A stretch of 64,000 bases of DNA, from NCBI GenBank assembly GCA_027625915.1, contig JANTQA010000060.1, forward strand, positions 1,612,001 through 1,676,000, given 5' to 3'. Position numbers and translations under genes: made by a program. Numbering within the stretch: position 1 is the first letter of the stretch; each line of letters opens with the position of its first letter. The notes beneath the pieces were generated by a model. It made no database searches. It was not told the origin of the DNA and saw only the letters and a list, made by a program, of their open reading frames with translations. This document shows positions 25,276 through 38,962 of this stretch, one piece after another. This DNA comes from Anaeramoeba flamelloides (Eukaryota > Metamonada > Anaeramoebidae).

Positions 25276-25589
25276 TGAAAATTTTTCTGTTTTTTTTTTT
25301 TTATTTTTTTGATTTTGTTTATTTATTTTTCGACAGCAATTTATTATATCGGTTTATGTATTTGTAATTTTTTATGATTTAATTTTTTAAATTGAGATGT
25401 TTCTAAAATAGATATTTCGATGATAACATAAATTATCACTATATTAGCAATTAATTCACGATGATATTATAAATTCAAGATTAATTCAAAATTATGATAA
25501 TAAACAAATCTTGTGATGTACACATTATCGCGATAAAATACACAATTGTGAAAAAAAGAAAATAATTTTTTTAATAAACCGTTGAGGAA

Positions 25590-26060
25590 CAAATAAGAAA
25601 TAAGTAGAATAATACAGATAAGAGAATAGTTGATCTTTGTATGAAGTAAATATAGACATATAATTTCAAAAAAATTGAAAAATTAAAAGTTATTGGGGCC
25701 CTATTGAGAAAAAAACAACAACAATGTTTGTGTTGAATCTACAATTGAAGATCAAAAAAAAATTACAATTAAAACCATTAGGATTTTCATAAAACATTTC
25801 CACTGTTTCAATAATCTTGCAATTGAATGTTTTTACCGAGTTACTATAGATCTTGTAATAAAAAAAAAATTGAAAAATGATCTCAAGTTAAAAAAAAATT
25901 TGCAACTGAATTACGTTTCAAAAAAAAACGGAAAAACTTAAAAAAAATTTAAAAAAATGATTTCAATTTTGAAATTTCCAAAAAGAAATGTTCTTTTCTT
26001 TAATGCCTTTAAATCCTTTAAATAGTGGAATTATCCCACCCACACTTTGACCTGAAAAGA
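25590..26060 (-). repeat. Family E repeat, reverse copy
   Basis: Reverse-complement similarity to about 54885-55560: shared blocks AACAAATAAGAAATAAG.AGAATAATA, TTTTTACC.AGT.ACTAT.GATCTTGTAATAAAAAA and TTGCAACTGA.TTA. A further partial, direct match is seen near 60905-61030 (CAGTCAAAGG.GTCCA). Non-coding; class unknown. Confidence 0.45.
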
Positions 26061-27589
26061 GTTTATATTTGATGTGCTAGATTAATAGAAATATAATATC
26101 ATATAATAATATGTTTGGGAATGAAGTAAAAATTTGAAAAAAAGATATGTGAACACAAAAAAACAAACAAACCTAAATATTTTTATTCTTTTCTTAAATT
26201 GAATTGATTACCTAGTATAAACATAATAGTTTGTAACATGTTTCTATTCTTGTTTGGACATATCAACAAGTTATCACAGTTTTTTGAAAAATAACAAATT
26301 AATTAAAAAAACTTTTTATAATAAAAAAAATTTGTTTGTGAACTTCAATTCACAATTGCAAAGAGGGTGAAAAAAAATACTTTGATATACTTTGATTTAT
26401 TTTTATACTAAAGTTTGAAAAATAGATTAACATAAAATTAGTATAGTCATTTTCTTTTTGAAAATACTTTCTATAAAAATATTCACATGATCAATTATAT
26501 CTATCATTTCAGAAGAAAATCAAAGAATTTCCAAATTTTGCTTATCAAAAAGATAACAAGATATAAAATTTTAATATGTAGCATTTTTTTTGTTTTCTGG
26601 CGGATTAAATCCAACATTGGTCGATTTTGTGGAAATATTTAATTTATTATCGGTTTATGAAGTATCAAAATTTTTCAAATTAGATTTTTTTTTATTTTTT
26701 TTGATTTTAAGGAAAAATTGGTTGATTCAAAAAAAATTCTACATCAATGAACAAAATAATTTCAACCTAAAATCAATTTTTTTTTTATCTCTTGGTTTGC
26801 TAAATGTAATATGAACTTTTCATACAGTTTATATTAAAATTAATTTATATCCTTCATCTAACTCCACTAATATTTTTAAAGAATTTAGAAACAGACTAAG
26901 AACCTTGATTATGAATTTTGGAACCTTTTCAAGTTGAAATTTCTGATTTTTATTGTGAAAAATATTTTGACCTAAATCACAAATTAACGAAAAACAAATT
27001 ATAATCCCAATTTGACCAAATCACATGAATTAAGATTTTATAAAGTTAAAAATTATTTTTTTAGCCATAAAATTTATATTCTTGAAAAATTATTTTCAGA
27101 GAATACTTAAGGGAAAATTGTTACCTAATATTTTCTATAATTATGTTATTTTCTGATTAAAATTTAAAGACCCAAGTATAAAATATCTTAAAATGGTTGA
27201 TAATTAATACTGAACAATAAATTATTGTATTTTTTTATTAAATACCACAATTAAAATTTATATTTTGGAAATTTTTTATCAAATTCCCTTTTCCAAATCT
27301 AGACATAGAAACCCAAAACAATTTTTTTTCTGGTAATTAATAATTAATTAAATAACATCTTGAAACCTAATTATTTTTTTTATTTTTTTAATGTCAAAGA
27401 TAAACTCAAAAATCACTAATATATTAAAAAGCCAAACAACGATTATTTTAATTTTCTTTTTATGAGTCTCGTAGTCGTTTTCAAGATATTTCCATGATTT
27501 GTAAAAATAATTTGCCAAATAATCTAAAAGTTAATTATTAGACTTTTTTCAACTATTTAATTTTTTATTAACAAATTTACATTTCTTAA

Positions 27590-27850
27590 CAAATTTAAGA
27601 AAGATATTTTACCACTTTGGATTCTGAATATTGATAATTACACCTTTAAATTTGTGGCAAAATTCTAATTTTATTCTGAAATTGTTGGGCTTTTTCCAAA
27701 AACAAGGATCTTTTTTAAATGATGAGGATCAATAAAATATTGCTACTTGACTAATCGACTTTTTAGATACATATGAATCTTGGAATAATTCTGAGATTTA
27801 TACCCCAATAGTAACATAATTTAATTTTTGGCTTCTCCTTTAAAAAAGCA
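27590..27850 (+). repeat. Family K repeat, copy 2
   Basis: Best-preserved partner of the reverse copy at 33455-33598: both read ACAAATTTAAGAAAGATATT followed by TT.C.ACTTTGGA.TCTGAATATT.ATAATTA and, later, a GATC.TTTTTAA..GATGA block. No coding content. Confidence 0.55.
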
Positions 27851-28318
27851 AATTCCTTAAACCAAAATTATTTTCGAAGATTTAATGATGTCCTTAAGAT
27901 CATGGGGAACTTAACCATAAAGTATAATACTTTTTAAACTATTGACAAAAGAATTAGAGAATAGAATCATCCACCTTCTTTTTGAAGAAATTTAAACTGG
28001 TATTTAATTAACAATCCGAAAAATTTTCAATTCTTTTTCGAGATATCCCTTTTCAAAAAATAGAGACAGAAATCACAAATTAAAACCTATTTATTTGGGA
28101 ACAGTATTTAAAAAAGTCAAATCTAGAAAAGGAAGTATAAATTTTTTCCCATTTATAATTCAAAAATGACAACTTAGTTGAAAAACGACAAACCTAAAAG
28201 TATTGAGAAGTTATATAATACCTTATCTTATTCATTTCAATTAAATCCAACTCTTTAAATCGAGCTTATTTAATTATTTATCATTCAAGACCATTTCAAA
28301 AAACATTTTTTTATAAAA

Positions 28319-30575
28319 ATGGATGAAACAGTAACTTTTTTTTTTATCTTTATTTTTTCTTGTGAGATCTTGATTTTTTGAAATTAAAAATTGAACAAAC
28401 CCCATAAAGCGATAAACAAGACAATTTCAATAATTAAAAAAAAAACAAACAGAAAGAAACAAAAAGAAAAAAAACTATTAAAAAAAAACAATCAAAAAAA
28501 GAAAAAACTGGTTCCTTTTAAAAAAAAAAGAAAAAACAGTTCATGGGATCGTATGAATAAAAAGTTTATAAACTGCTTTAACAAATAGACCTATTCAAAC
28601 TTTGTTTGTTCCACATTAAGACCAAGAATGCCACAACTTTATTCAGAAATTTTAATTTTTCTTTTTTTCTTTTTTGCTTCGAACCTTAAAAAAACCTTTT
28701 CTTTGGTTCCTTACCAAAACATAGGGAGAAAAATTAAAAAACAAAGGATTGCAATTTTGGAAACAAAAAAACTATGCTGAAGCAGCAAAAACATGGGCGG
28801 AGGCAACACAATATTTGATTGAAGATCATGTGCTCTTTGCGAATTGCTCAGGTGCTTATGCCATGATCAAGGATTACAAACAATCGTTGGTTATGGCACA
28901 AAGGGCCATTCACCTTGATCCCAATTATGCCAAGGCATATTCGCGTGCAGCAACTGCGCTGTATTATTTGGGCCTCTATGAGGACGCGCTTGTATCCTTT
29001 GACAAAGCAGTAACATTGGATCCCGACAATGCGTTCCTCAAAAAATCTATGAAGAAATGCCAAAAGGCTGCACAAGAATTGAAAGCAAAATTGGTCTTAC
29101 CAAATAATATTGAGGAAATTTTTACCGATCCTGAGCTCATTGACAAGATCGAAAAAGATCAAAAGATCAATTCCATTTTACAAGACAAGGAATTTCTAGG
29201 AATCCTTGACGAAATTAAACAAAACAAAAACAGTATTCAAAAGTATATTCATGATTCTCGGATCAGAAAAATAATCGCTTCGAAAATGAATTTAAATCAA
29301 CAAAAGCTTTCTGAACAATTTGAAAAGATAAACAGTTTTGGTGAACCACCCTTTGTTGATCCTTTTTTAACAAAATTAGATCAACAAAATAAAGAAAAGA
29401 AACAGCAGCAGCAGCAGCAGCAGCAACAGAAGCAGAAGCAACAAAACCAAGAAAATGAAAAAGAAAACGAAAAAGAAATAGAAAAAGAACAAGAAGAAGA
29501 AAAAAAAAAAAAAAAGGTATTAACAAATGAAGATTTTGCAATGAAGTACAAAAAACAAGGAAATACATTCTTTATTAAAAAAAAATTTAATGAGGCACTG
29601 GGGAAATATGAAAAAGCCCTCGAATTTTCCCCAAAAAACGTCTTATTAAACAATAACAAGGCTGCTGTTTTGATTGAAATTGGAGAATATGAACAAGCAA
29701 TTGAAATTTGTGAAATGTGTCTTGAATTAGCAAAACTCCAAAACATTTCAAATGTTGACCATTCAAAAGTCCTTCTTAGATTGGCAAATGCCTATAGAAG
29801 GGAAGGCGATTTGAAAAATGCCTGTGTATACTATTCCCAGGCATTGGAAAAAAATAGAATTAAAAAAACTGAAAATTCATTAAATGAGACACAAACCAAA
29901 TTAAATAACGAACTAAAAGAATTGGAAGACAAAAAATCAAAATCAAATCCCAAAGATGCAGAAATTCTATTTGAAAATGCACAAACGCATTTGAAAAAAC
30001 GCGAATTTGAAAAAGCCATTGAATGCTATACCAAGTGTCTTGATCTTAATTTTGAAAAAGAATCCCAATTGAAATATTATGCAGAAAGGGCAACCGTTTA
30101 TTTTAAAATGAACGAATTATCAAAGTCTTTAAATGATTGGAATTACATTATCCTCAAATTAGACCACCAAAATACAAATGCCTATTTTCAAAAAAGTCGA
30201 ATCTTATTAAAACAAAAAAGAGCAAAGACAGCTCTTGCAGTTTTAAAAAAAATTGAACAATTTGTGCCTAATAATAGCAAAATTGGTAGGTTAATGAAAT
30301 TGGCAAATAAAATAATACAACAGCAGAAAGAAAGATTGCGCCTTAAACAAGAACGTGAACGCGAAAGATTAAAAGAACAACGAGAACGAAAAAATCCAAA
30401 ACCCAATAAATATAACAATGTCGAAATTCAACAAATTATGGAAGACCCCGAATTCCAAATAATTCTTGAAGAAATTAAAAATGACCCACAAAAAAGAGAA
30501 ATGTATTTTAAAAATCCCCAATTGGTTGAAAAAATTGGTAAATTGGTTTCTTCTGGTGTGATTTCTTTAAAATAA
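28319..30575 (+). CDS. STI1: STI1/HOP Hsp70-Hsp90 organising co-chaperone
   Basis: STI1/HOP bridges Hsp70 and Hsp90 and hands clients between them in the cytosol. Domain order: TPR1 (NKGLQFWKQKNYAEAAKTW onward, to about residue 120), a DP1-like helical block (about 130-200), a Q- and KE-rich linker (about 225-275), TPR2A (YKKQGNTFFIKKKFNEALGKY), TPR2B (FENAQTHLKKREFEKAIECYTKCL), an RE/K-rich helix, and the terminal DP2 (QQIMEDPEFQIILEEIKNDP...IGKLVSSGVI). This is the full family layout. The main exon cannot start at the TTG at 28749: the frame is open back to an acceptor at ACATAG (28724) and reads GEKLKNKG first. A 12 nt first exon (28319-28330, ATG GAT GAA ACA, then GTAACT) joins it in phase 0 over a 394 bp intron, giving MDETGEKLKNKG and 620 residues. 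The co-chaperone identity is firm; the first exon is probable. Confidence 0.9.
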
Positions 30576-31384
30576 TATTACTATATTTTTTTTTATTTTT
30601 CATCACATTACTTTTTTTTTTTTTTTTTTTATTTTTTTTTTTTACTTTAAATTATTTTATCAATTTTAGAATTATAATAACTTTAGAATTTAATTTTTCC
30701 TATTTTAATTAAATTTATTTTGAAAATTAATATGTATGTATATATAATATTATTTACGATTTATATTTCTTTATTAATGATTTTTTCTTATCATATAAAA
30801 ATATATTTTTATATAAACCCCTATTCAAAATTTTAGAAACACCAAAATTCAATTTTTGAAAAAAAAAAATTTTATTAATCAATTCTAGAAGAAATACAAA
30901 ATTAGAATCATTTACTAATTTAAATGTAAACACTTTTTTATAAATTACAATACTCACTAAACAAAAAATAAATAATCATCAAGACTAATAAGTTATTGGT
31001 GTACTAAAAATTTTTGAGAGGGCAAAACAAAAAAAATTATATTGGTAGATTTGTTGAAATTCTTATTAGGAATATTGATCGATCAAATGGTTAGGTACCA
31101 TTAACTAATTTTATTTGAGTCCTTCAATTTTGAACAACCCAAACTTTAACATAATATCAATTGTTCAAAAATTTTTTGATCCAATGAAACAAGTTACGTA
31201 ATTAAAAAAATGAAATGAAAACAATAAAGATGAAAAAATGATTTTCATATTTTACAAAAATGAAAAATTATTTCCAATTTTAATGAAATTGTATTATTTT
31301 GATTGTTTGGAAAGTTTTAGCTGTGTGGAAAATTTTGAATTTTAGTTTTTTTTGTTGATTTTAGCATTTTAATTTCGATATCTT

Positions 31385-31740
31385 TATAGAATACATTATT
31401 TTTTAATTTTATTGATATACCACAACAAACCAAAAATTAGTAAAAATAAACTTTTTGTTTAATATTTATTTTTCATATTTATTATTAAAGTATGAATATT
31501 TAAGGAATAAATTTCATTTTAAACAATAAAAAAAGAAATAAAAAATATAAACTAGTAAAAATAAAATAATTATAAAAAAAAATAATTCACTTATGAATTA
31601 TGAAATATTTTACAATGATAAGTTTCTAAACAACATATATGGGGCGTTAGATTCCATTCATCACAAAGATTAAATTTGTAAAAAAATGTTTAAATTTGAA
31701 TTAGATAAAACAATTAAACTCTTTTGGATAAATTAATTAA
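31385..31740 (+). repeat. Family H repeat, copy 1
   Basis: Matches the reverse complement of about 53740-54090. Landmarks in both: ACCAAAAATTAGTAAAAA, GTTTAATATTTAT.TTTCAT, TTATTATTAAAGTATGAATA, AACAACA.ATATG, and AATT.GATAAAAC.ATT.AA. Non-coding. Confidence 0.55.
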
Positions 31741-33454
31741 AATATAAAATTGTGAGTTTTTTTAATTTCCTTAAAGAATTTTTTTCATTCCTGTACTTAG
31801 ATTTAAAGAGTTATTAGCTTTCAATTATATCTGATATTAAGTGTGATAAGATATTGATATTTTTTTTTGGTATAAATAATTTTTTTTTTATTATAAAATA
31901 AATGGGAAAGAAATATCAGAATTCATTTTTAAAGAAAACTCATTTTCAAAATTTAATAAAAAAAAATAAAAAAAAATTTGATAAAAATAGAATTTTGAAA
32001 CCATTTCAGTTATTCAAAAAAATTCATAAGAACCAATAAAAGGATAATTTTCTTTCTTAATATATAATGATAAAATAAAAAAATTATTTCAATTAGTAAC
32101 TTGGTTTCTTTATTCTAAATCAATAAAAAATAAAAAAAAAATCATAAATTAATTACCTATAAAAATATTTAAATACAAAATTTGTAAATGACATCCTATA
32201 TATTTTAAAATTTAATGATTATTCTTCTAAAACTTCAAATTTTCCTAAAAAAAAAAATAACTTCTAAATAAATACTGATTCAGTTTATTATGGAATAATT
32301 AAAAAACCTAAAATATTAGTCAATTAAAAATCAACCAATTAATAATCAATTTATTTCTTATTTAGTAAACAAAAAAAAAAAAAAAAATTATAAATTCCGA
32401 TAAAATAAATATTTTTATTATGAAAAGTCAATTGATATTTGTTTAATTAATATTTTAAAATAAATATTATGACACTTATTATTGGTAAAAAAATTTTTAC
32501 AAATAAATTTTCTTTGAATGAATATAAACCTAAATTTGATCAATTATTAGGAAATGTAAGATCTTATTATTAAGAATATTGTATAAAATTTCTATATTCT
32601 TTATCAAAAATTATAAAAAATAAAAATATTTTCCACGTTTTATTGCTTTAAGTCTATAAAATCAAAATCATTTTAAGAGTCGTTAAAATTTTTGAAAAAT
32701 TTAGAAAGAATATTGTTTTGATTCTACCATGTTTTTGGTGACTTCACAACTATTTTTTTTATCAGTATATCATTGGAATAAATTGTTTCTTTTTTATGTT
32801 TTTGTCCCCTATCGAATTTATTAAAAATTCCTTTTTAGGTTATGAGTAGTAAATTGGGAATATTCTCTAAACCCATTTCGAAAATATTTTGAAACAACCT
32901 AAAAGAAAAAAAAACCAACAATAAAAGGCACAATTTATTATATTTCATCAAAAACTAATAGTAAATTAGGTTAATTTATTTTATATTCATTATATTTTAA
33001 AAAATTATATAGATCCAAAACAAAGAAAAAAATAAAAAATTTGATGAAAAAATGAAAATCAATCTATCCAAAAAGATGAACCAAGCTGAATAAAAAAATG
33101 ATATTGATACATGTGTTGAATTTCTACAAACTATTATTGATCGTTTGTATTATTATATACCATCAATTAATTATATGTGATATTTTTACTTAATAAACCC
33201 AATAATAACATTCATTTTACCATTGGGAAAAATTTCTTGATGTAACTAAACAGATTAGGTAATGGGGAAAAAGGAAATTAAAATGAAGTTTTAAAGAATA
33301 AAAATTATAAAAACAATTTAATGGATTATCACCTATCAAGAAGAAGTCTTAGATTAAAACATATTGTTAATTGGGTGTTAATCAACTCGGGGTGCCATGA
33401 CTCGAATGTCGGTAAAACAGGTGTGATTAGTAAAATAGTAATATTTTTAGATCT

Positions 33455-33598
33455 TCATCAATTAAAAAGGATCTTTATTTTATAAAAAATCCAAGAATTT
33501 TCAGAAAAAAATTGTATTTCCTTACAAATTTACAGGGTTAATTATAAATATTCAGACTCCAAAGTTGCAAAATATCTTTCTTAAATTTGTCTCGAAAT
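33455..33598 (-). repeat. Family K repeat, copy 3, interrupted by a MITE
   Basis: Read on the minus strand it matches 27590-27740 closely. The match stops exactly where the TA-flanked mariner-type element begins (33600-33602), suggesting that the MITE landed in this repeat. Confidence 0.5.
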
Positions 33599-33601
33599 AT
33601 A

Positions 33602-34149
33602 CAGTGATCAAAATAATGATCATAAAGCCAATAATAAAATCCGTGTTTCAAAATATAACCTTTTTTTTTTTCCTTGTTCAAATGGGTCTTTTAATTCACA
33701 ATCCAATAATATACGTACGTTCAAATCAATTTTGAGGGTACAATCTTTGATTTTAGTAAAATTTAAATTATGAATGAATTTTTTACCAAATATTTATAAT
33801 TGTCTCAATAATTTAAAAAACATTTTTTGATTTTTTGATGATAAAAAATCCCCTCTTTAGAAAATTTAACTCGATTTTTTGAGAAAAATTTTTAAATTTG
33901 ATCCTTTATTTTTCGAATTTCTATTGAAAAAATAGAAAATTAAGAAACCAATAACATATTTACTTATGGCTCTATTGTTGGTTTCTTTGAATAATTGATG
34001 TATAACTCTTCTATAACAAAAATAAAAAACACCTTTTATTTTAAAATACCGGATTAAAAATTTCTGAACATGTATTATTTTGATAAGAGTACCTTATCAA
34101 TATTGTATTATGAAAAGGTCTCATCTCCTTTATTTTTGAAATACTATAG
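33602..34149 (-). mobile_element. Tc1/mariner-type MITE (family M), diverged copy
   Basis: The left end, after TA, reads CAGTGATCAAAATAATG, and ATCCGTGTTTCAAAATAT follows about 30 bp in. These match, on the opposite strand, the right end of the element at 59243-59723. The interior shares AAGAAACCAATAACATAT and GGTTTCTTTGA in reverse orientation. The far end near 34149 is eroded. No coding capacity. Confidence 0.5.
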
Positions 34150-34332
34150 AGTTTAGGGAAGTTTGTTGAAATAGACTTGAAAATATAGTTAGGAGATCTT
34201 TTCATAATAGGCAAAAAAAAATCAATTTTAATTTTGCTTTGTTTTGTTTAGTTTAGTTATTCACAAATAAAATGTTTAGATCAATAAATATTTTCTTACT
34301 TTTCAACAATCCAACAATTTGCAATATTTTGA

Positions 34333-34897
34333 CATTCCTATAAGGATTACAATCCCTGGAATTTGAAAAAAGATTATGTTGTTTATTTTGTAACCACTTG
34401 TTAATTTGGTTCTTAGCTTATCGACATTGTACTTGGTATATATTTTAATAGTGGCTCAAAATATCAATTTTTGACAATTTATTTTTTTTTTTCCGAAATC
34501 CGAATTGAAGAGTGTAAGACTGATAGGTGTTCAATTATAACTTTTGAATTTTGGGTTGTAGAAAAGAATCTTGATTTATTTTTATGTCAATTAATCAAAT
34601 GAAAAAATAACAATTTTTAAAAGCTCCCAATATAACCAAACTTAATTAAAAATTTCAATCAACGACCTACAAACCACATTTTATTATAACTTAGGTTCCA
34701 GCCACTTAATCTTACACTCTTCAATTCGGATTTCGGAAAAAAAAAAATAAATTGTCAAAAATTGATATTTTGAGCCACTATTAAAATATATACCAAGTAC
34801 AATGTCGATAAGCTAAGAACCAAATTAACAAGTGGTAACTAAAATAAACAAGATAATCTTTTTTCAAATTTCAGGGATGTCAACCTTAATGGAAATT
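34333..34897. repeat. Near-perfect ~185 bp inverted repeat with 192 bp loop
   Basis: The left arm 34333-34518 and the right arm 34711-34897 are reverse complements, almost exact over the inner ~150 bp: for example TTAGCTTATCGACATTGTAC against GTACAATGTCGATAAGCTAA, and CCGAATTGAAGAGTGTAAG against CTTACACTCTTCAATTCGG. The outer ~30 bp is more diverged. A foldback or long-TIR non-autonomous element is likely. No protein lies inside, and no clear target duplication was found. Confidence 0.8.
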
Positions 34898-35055
34898 TTT
34901 TGAAAGAATTTTAATTTTCGAGAACTATATTTCTAGGCTTTTTCAGTCCGTGATTTGAATGTTCCTTAAATAATGAATTCCATAAGTTACAAAAAAATAT
35001 GACTTGAAAATCATTTTCTTTGATTTTACCTTGAACGAATTTTTTTTATTTCAAC

Positions 35056-38000
35056 ATGACCTTACAACACCTTTTAACATTAACAGCACTCAACACACAT
35101 AGTTGGGAATTATATTTTTTAGGGGTTCTCTTTTTTTTTGTTGGTTTATTTTGCTTGGTTGACTTTTATAGGAATTTCAGAAATTAGTAAATAAGTTGTT
35201 CCACAACAAAAAAGAAGAAAAAAAAATTTTCATATTTTTCAACCATTATTTTTATATTTCTTTTTCTTTTCACACAAACCTACTCTTATTTACAAACACT
35301 AACAAACTAATAGTAGGTTTAATACACAGGACATTGGATCAAAATATCGTTCATTAATCCTATTTTTCTCAGCCTGGTTAATGATACAAAGGGGCGTAAT
35401 GACTTTTTCTAGTACCAAGCCAAATTGGTTTGTAATCTATTTGTTCCACCAATGCGTTCCATTGTATTTACAATTTTCAATGTAAGTATTTTTCACTCGT
35501 CTTGAATATTTAATAACTTTGATAACAAGAACCCAAAAAAATAATAAACCCAATTTCGGTTTTTTTTCTTCTTTCGCAAAACTTGGTTAAATTCTGTGTC
35601 AAAAAACTTTGTTTTTTCTTGTTCTCATGTTTTGTTCAGATCAATTTTTGTAATATCGTTTTTTCAATAAATTAAACAAGAAATAAGTGTATTTTTTGAT
35701 TGTGGGTGACTACTGTATTTTAAATTCTGAGACAATCCACTTTTCTTTATTAAAATAAATTATTAGAGACGACTCTGGGTGATATTTTAAAAAAAAACTT
35801 CAAAAAAGTGCCAGTAAACAAAAAAAGTTTCAAAGGGTGGTAAGTGATCGCCATTTGGGAAAAAAAGTTAAACCTGATTTTTAAGAAGAAATCTTTCTAA
35901 AAATGCAAAGTAAAATCAATTAAAAAGAAGAAAAAAATTACTTCAAAGAATAATTCCTTATATTATATTATACTGTCAAACCAATAAACACAATTTAGAT
36001 CTACTTTTTGATTATCTGAATACAATTAGTCAGACTGTTTTTAGATCTCAAAAATCAAAATTTTTTTAACATGTTTTTAATATTCTAGATCTATCAAATC
36101 AAAAACCCTACCTAAAAGATAGAACTGAAGAAACTGTTTCTATTCTGGATCCTTCATTGAGTCTTTAATCATTTATTTTTTCTTTTATGAATTGATTTTA
36201 CTTTGAATTTTCATTTACGGGAGTAAGTACATTTTTCAAATACTGAGTGCCATCATTTATGTGCAACTAAATTCTTCAAATCATTTCTTTAACCAAATAT
36301 ATTGATATTTTAATAAACATGGAAGTGGAATATATCCTAGTATAATATATTTTCATACCAACTCAAAAATGGTATTCCAATAATTAAAAGATTGATTAAG
36401 AAAAAATAAATAAAAATCATTTATTTCTTGATCTTATCTATAAAATTTGATACAATTACTACTTCTTAATTTGATTTTGTATTTAATTCTTCATGGAAAT
36501 ATTTTTGTTTGTAAAATTTTTGATAAATAAAAAACTGTTAATTTATAAAGAATTTTCACTAAATGAATACAAATTTCCTATTTTCATTTGGTTCATCTAA
36601 TTCTTGATTGGGTCAGAAAATTTTTTTTTTTAATTTCTCTTCGAAAATTAAACTTTATTGGACGAATTTGTTTGATTTGATAATTATTTATTTTCCACTA
36701 AATTGAAAACTCAAAAATAATTCTGAATCTGAACGGAATTTTTTATGATTTTTTCTTTAATTTTGTGTTGAATTTTTTGTAACTGTTTTTTGATTCCCAG
36801 AATTCAACTCCTTTATTTTAATTTTTGAAATAGTGTCCGATATTTTCGGTTAGGTTTGATAAAAATATTTTAAAATTGAATTTTGAAAGCAAATTTATAA
36901 ACAAAAGGTTTTTTAAAATAATAATAAAGAAGAATCGGGCCAGAAATTCAAGGTTTTAAATTGATTGGGTTCATACAAATTAAGAAGATAAAGAAAAAAA
37001 ATCTTCGAAAATAGATTTTCATCGATTTTTTTTTTTTCATTTTTGATTTTAACAAATTTATCTGGAAAGTTGATCTTTCGTGTTTTGTCTTCTAAAAGAA
37101 AAGATTTGTTTAAAATACACTTCTTTTCAAGTATTTTTTTTTGGTTTACTGTTTGATTAATTTCACTCATTTGTATAAACATATTTCTTGATCCAAAACC
37201 TAATTTAATAAAACTAAAATTTTAATCAAAAAAAAAGTTCAAAAAATTGAAAAATTTAAGATTCAACTCTGAATTACTTTGGGTTCGCTTTCTTTTTACA
37301 AATAGAGTGGCGAATGATCTTTTGGTTTCAAAGTTTCAATATCTAGTGGTACTCAAAAAATATTTTTCAGTACGGTTTACACAATTAAATTTTTTCAAAA
37401 TGGTAAAATTTACTTACTTCCTTAAGATTTTCCCAATTAAAAAATGTGTTGAACTTTTTTCCTAGACAACATTTTTTTTTTAATTCTGTAAAAAAGTAAT
37501 GAGACCAACAAAAACTCTAAAATATGAATTTATTTTAGAAAAATTCAACTTCAGTTTCAAAGTATTCTAAATTTAAATGTTTCTTTTTGGATTAGTAAGG
37601 ATGTAGGCTCAAAATGAAATCTAAACTCACATTACAAAAATCAGCCTTTTATATTGTTTAAGATACTAATAAACATAAAAAAAAATCATAATGTAAAATT
37701 TAAGAGTGAAATCAAAATAATTTACCATTTCTTGAAATTGAAAAACAAAGGAAAAAATCTGAGATAACAATAAGACCTTAATTGCTTTTCATGATATTTT
37801 GAGAAACGAATTATAGTTTTGAAAAGTTTGATACATTTTTTTCATTTTAAAAAAGTTCAAAATTCAGCATATTTTCAAATTATTTCAAAAAAATATATTT
37901 TATTTGAAGAAGAAAGAAATATATCGAATTTGAAGGAAATGTACAAAAATGCTCTTTAAAAGTAATAAAACACAAAGTTTTGGAATAATCCAGTTTTAAA

Positions 38001-38864
38001 AAATCTACTTAATTTCAAAAAAACATTACAATAATTATTTGAAACTAAAAAAAAAATATAATTTGTTTATTCAAAGAACAGTTCGAATCATTTTTTTTAT
38101 TTTTATTTGACAAAAAAATAAGAGAAAAATACCAAACCATTAAATTCAAAATTTAGACAAAAAATGTTTTTAAAATTGTAAAATCGAACTTTAAAACTTA
38201 AGAAATACTTTTTAAATTGATTATTTTTGATCAAATATTTAATAACCCAATCTTAATTATTTCAATATGTTTGTAATAACCCATTGAATAAATATATCAA
38301 TATACTTTATTTCTCAAAATTTTAAATATTTTCAAACAAATAAAAATCAATTCAAATTAATAATTCTAATAATAAAAAAAAATGAATAAATATTATCAAA
38401 CAAGTAATTTAAAAAATAATAGTCCATTTTTTTTACCTATTCTAATTATTTAAAAAACAATCAACTAATCGTTCGAATTCCAATAAATTCAATAAATTAT
38501 TGAAAATAAAATTAAAGATCATTTTTTTTGGGATCTTAAACAATTTAATAGTTTATTTTATTTTTCTTGTGTTTATAAAATGTGATTAAATTTTCAATTT
38601 TATTTGTTAATACAAACTCTCAGAAATTCCAGAAATGTAAATTTCATAAAAATAAAAATGTTTTGAATTTTTTTCTTTTTGGGTTTCTAAAATCCAAAAA
38701 TTAATAAAAAAAAAGGATCAGAATCTTTTTACTGAAAATTAAATTGTAAAAAATGAATTTCCTTTAGAAAATGATAATCTTTTCCTCTAAAGTTGATAAA
38801 GGAGTATGTTTATCAAGTATAATTCTAATCTTTGGGAAATACGTTCTCTATCATCCTTGACATA

Positions 38865-38962
<98 letters not shown>

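Larger units (their letters stand above)
25276..28318. other. 3 kb gene-poor region before STI1
   Basis: Contains family E (25590-26060, minus) and family K (27590-27850). The rest is AT-rich with no recognisable gene on either strand. Confidence 0.5.
30576..35055. other. 4.5 kb repeat-rich intergenic region
   Basis: Holds family H (31385-31740), a family K reverse piece (33455-33598), a mariner-type MITE (33602-34149) and a long hairpin (34333-34897). A short open stretch at about 33300-33480 is discussed under findings. No host gene is proven here. Confidence 0.5.

Noticed and set aside
28391-28588. A 65-residue Lys-rich frame
   Set aside because: TTG start, an A-rich run translated as Lys, and it lies wholly inside the proposed STI1 intron.
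37247-37465. A 72-residue frame inside family A copy A
   Set aside because: The same region in copy B (about 60130-60300) is not open, so the frame is not conserved and is probably fortuitous.
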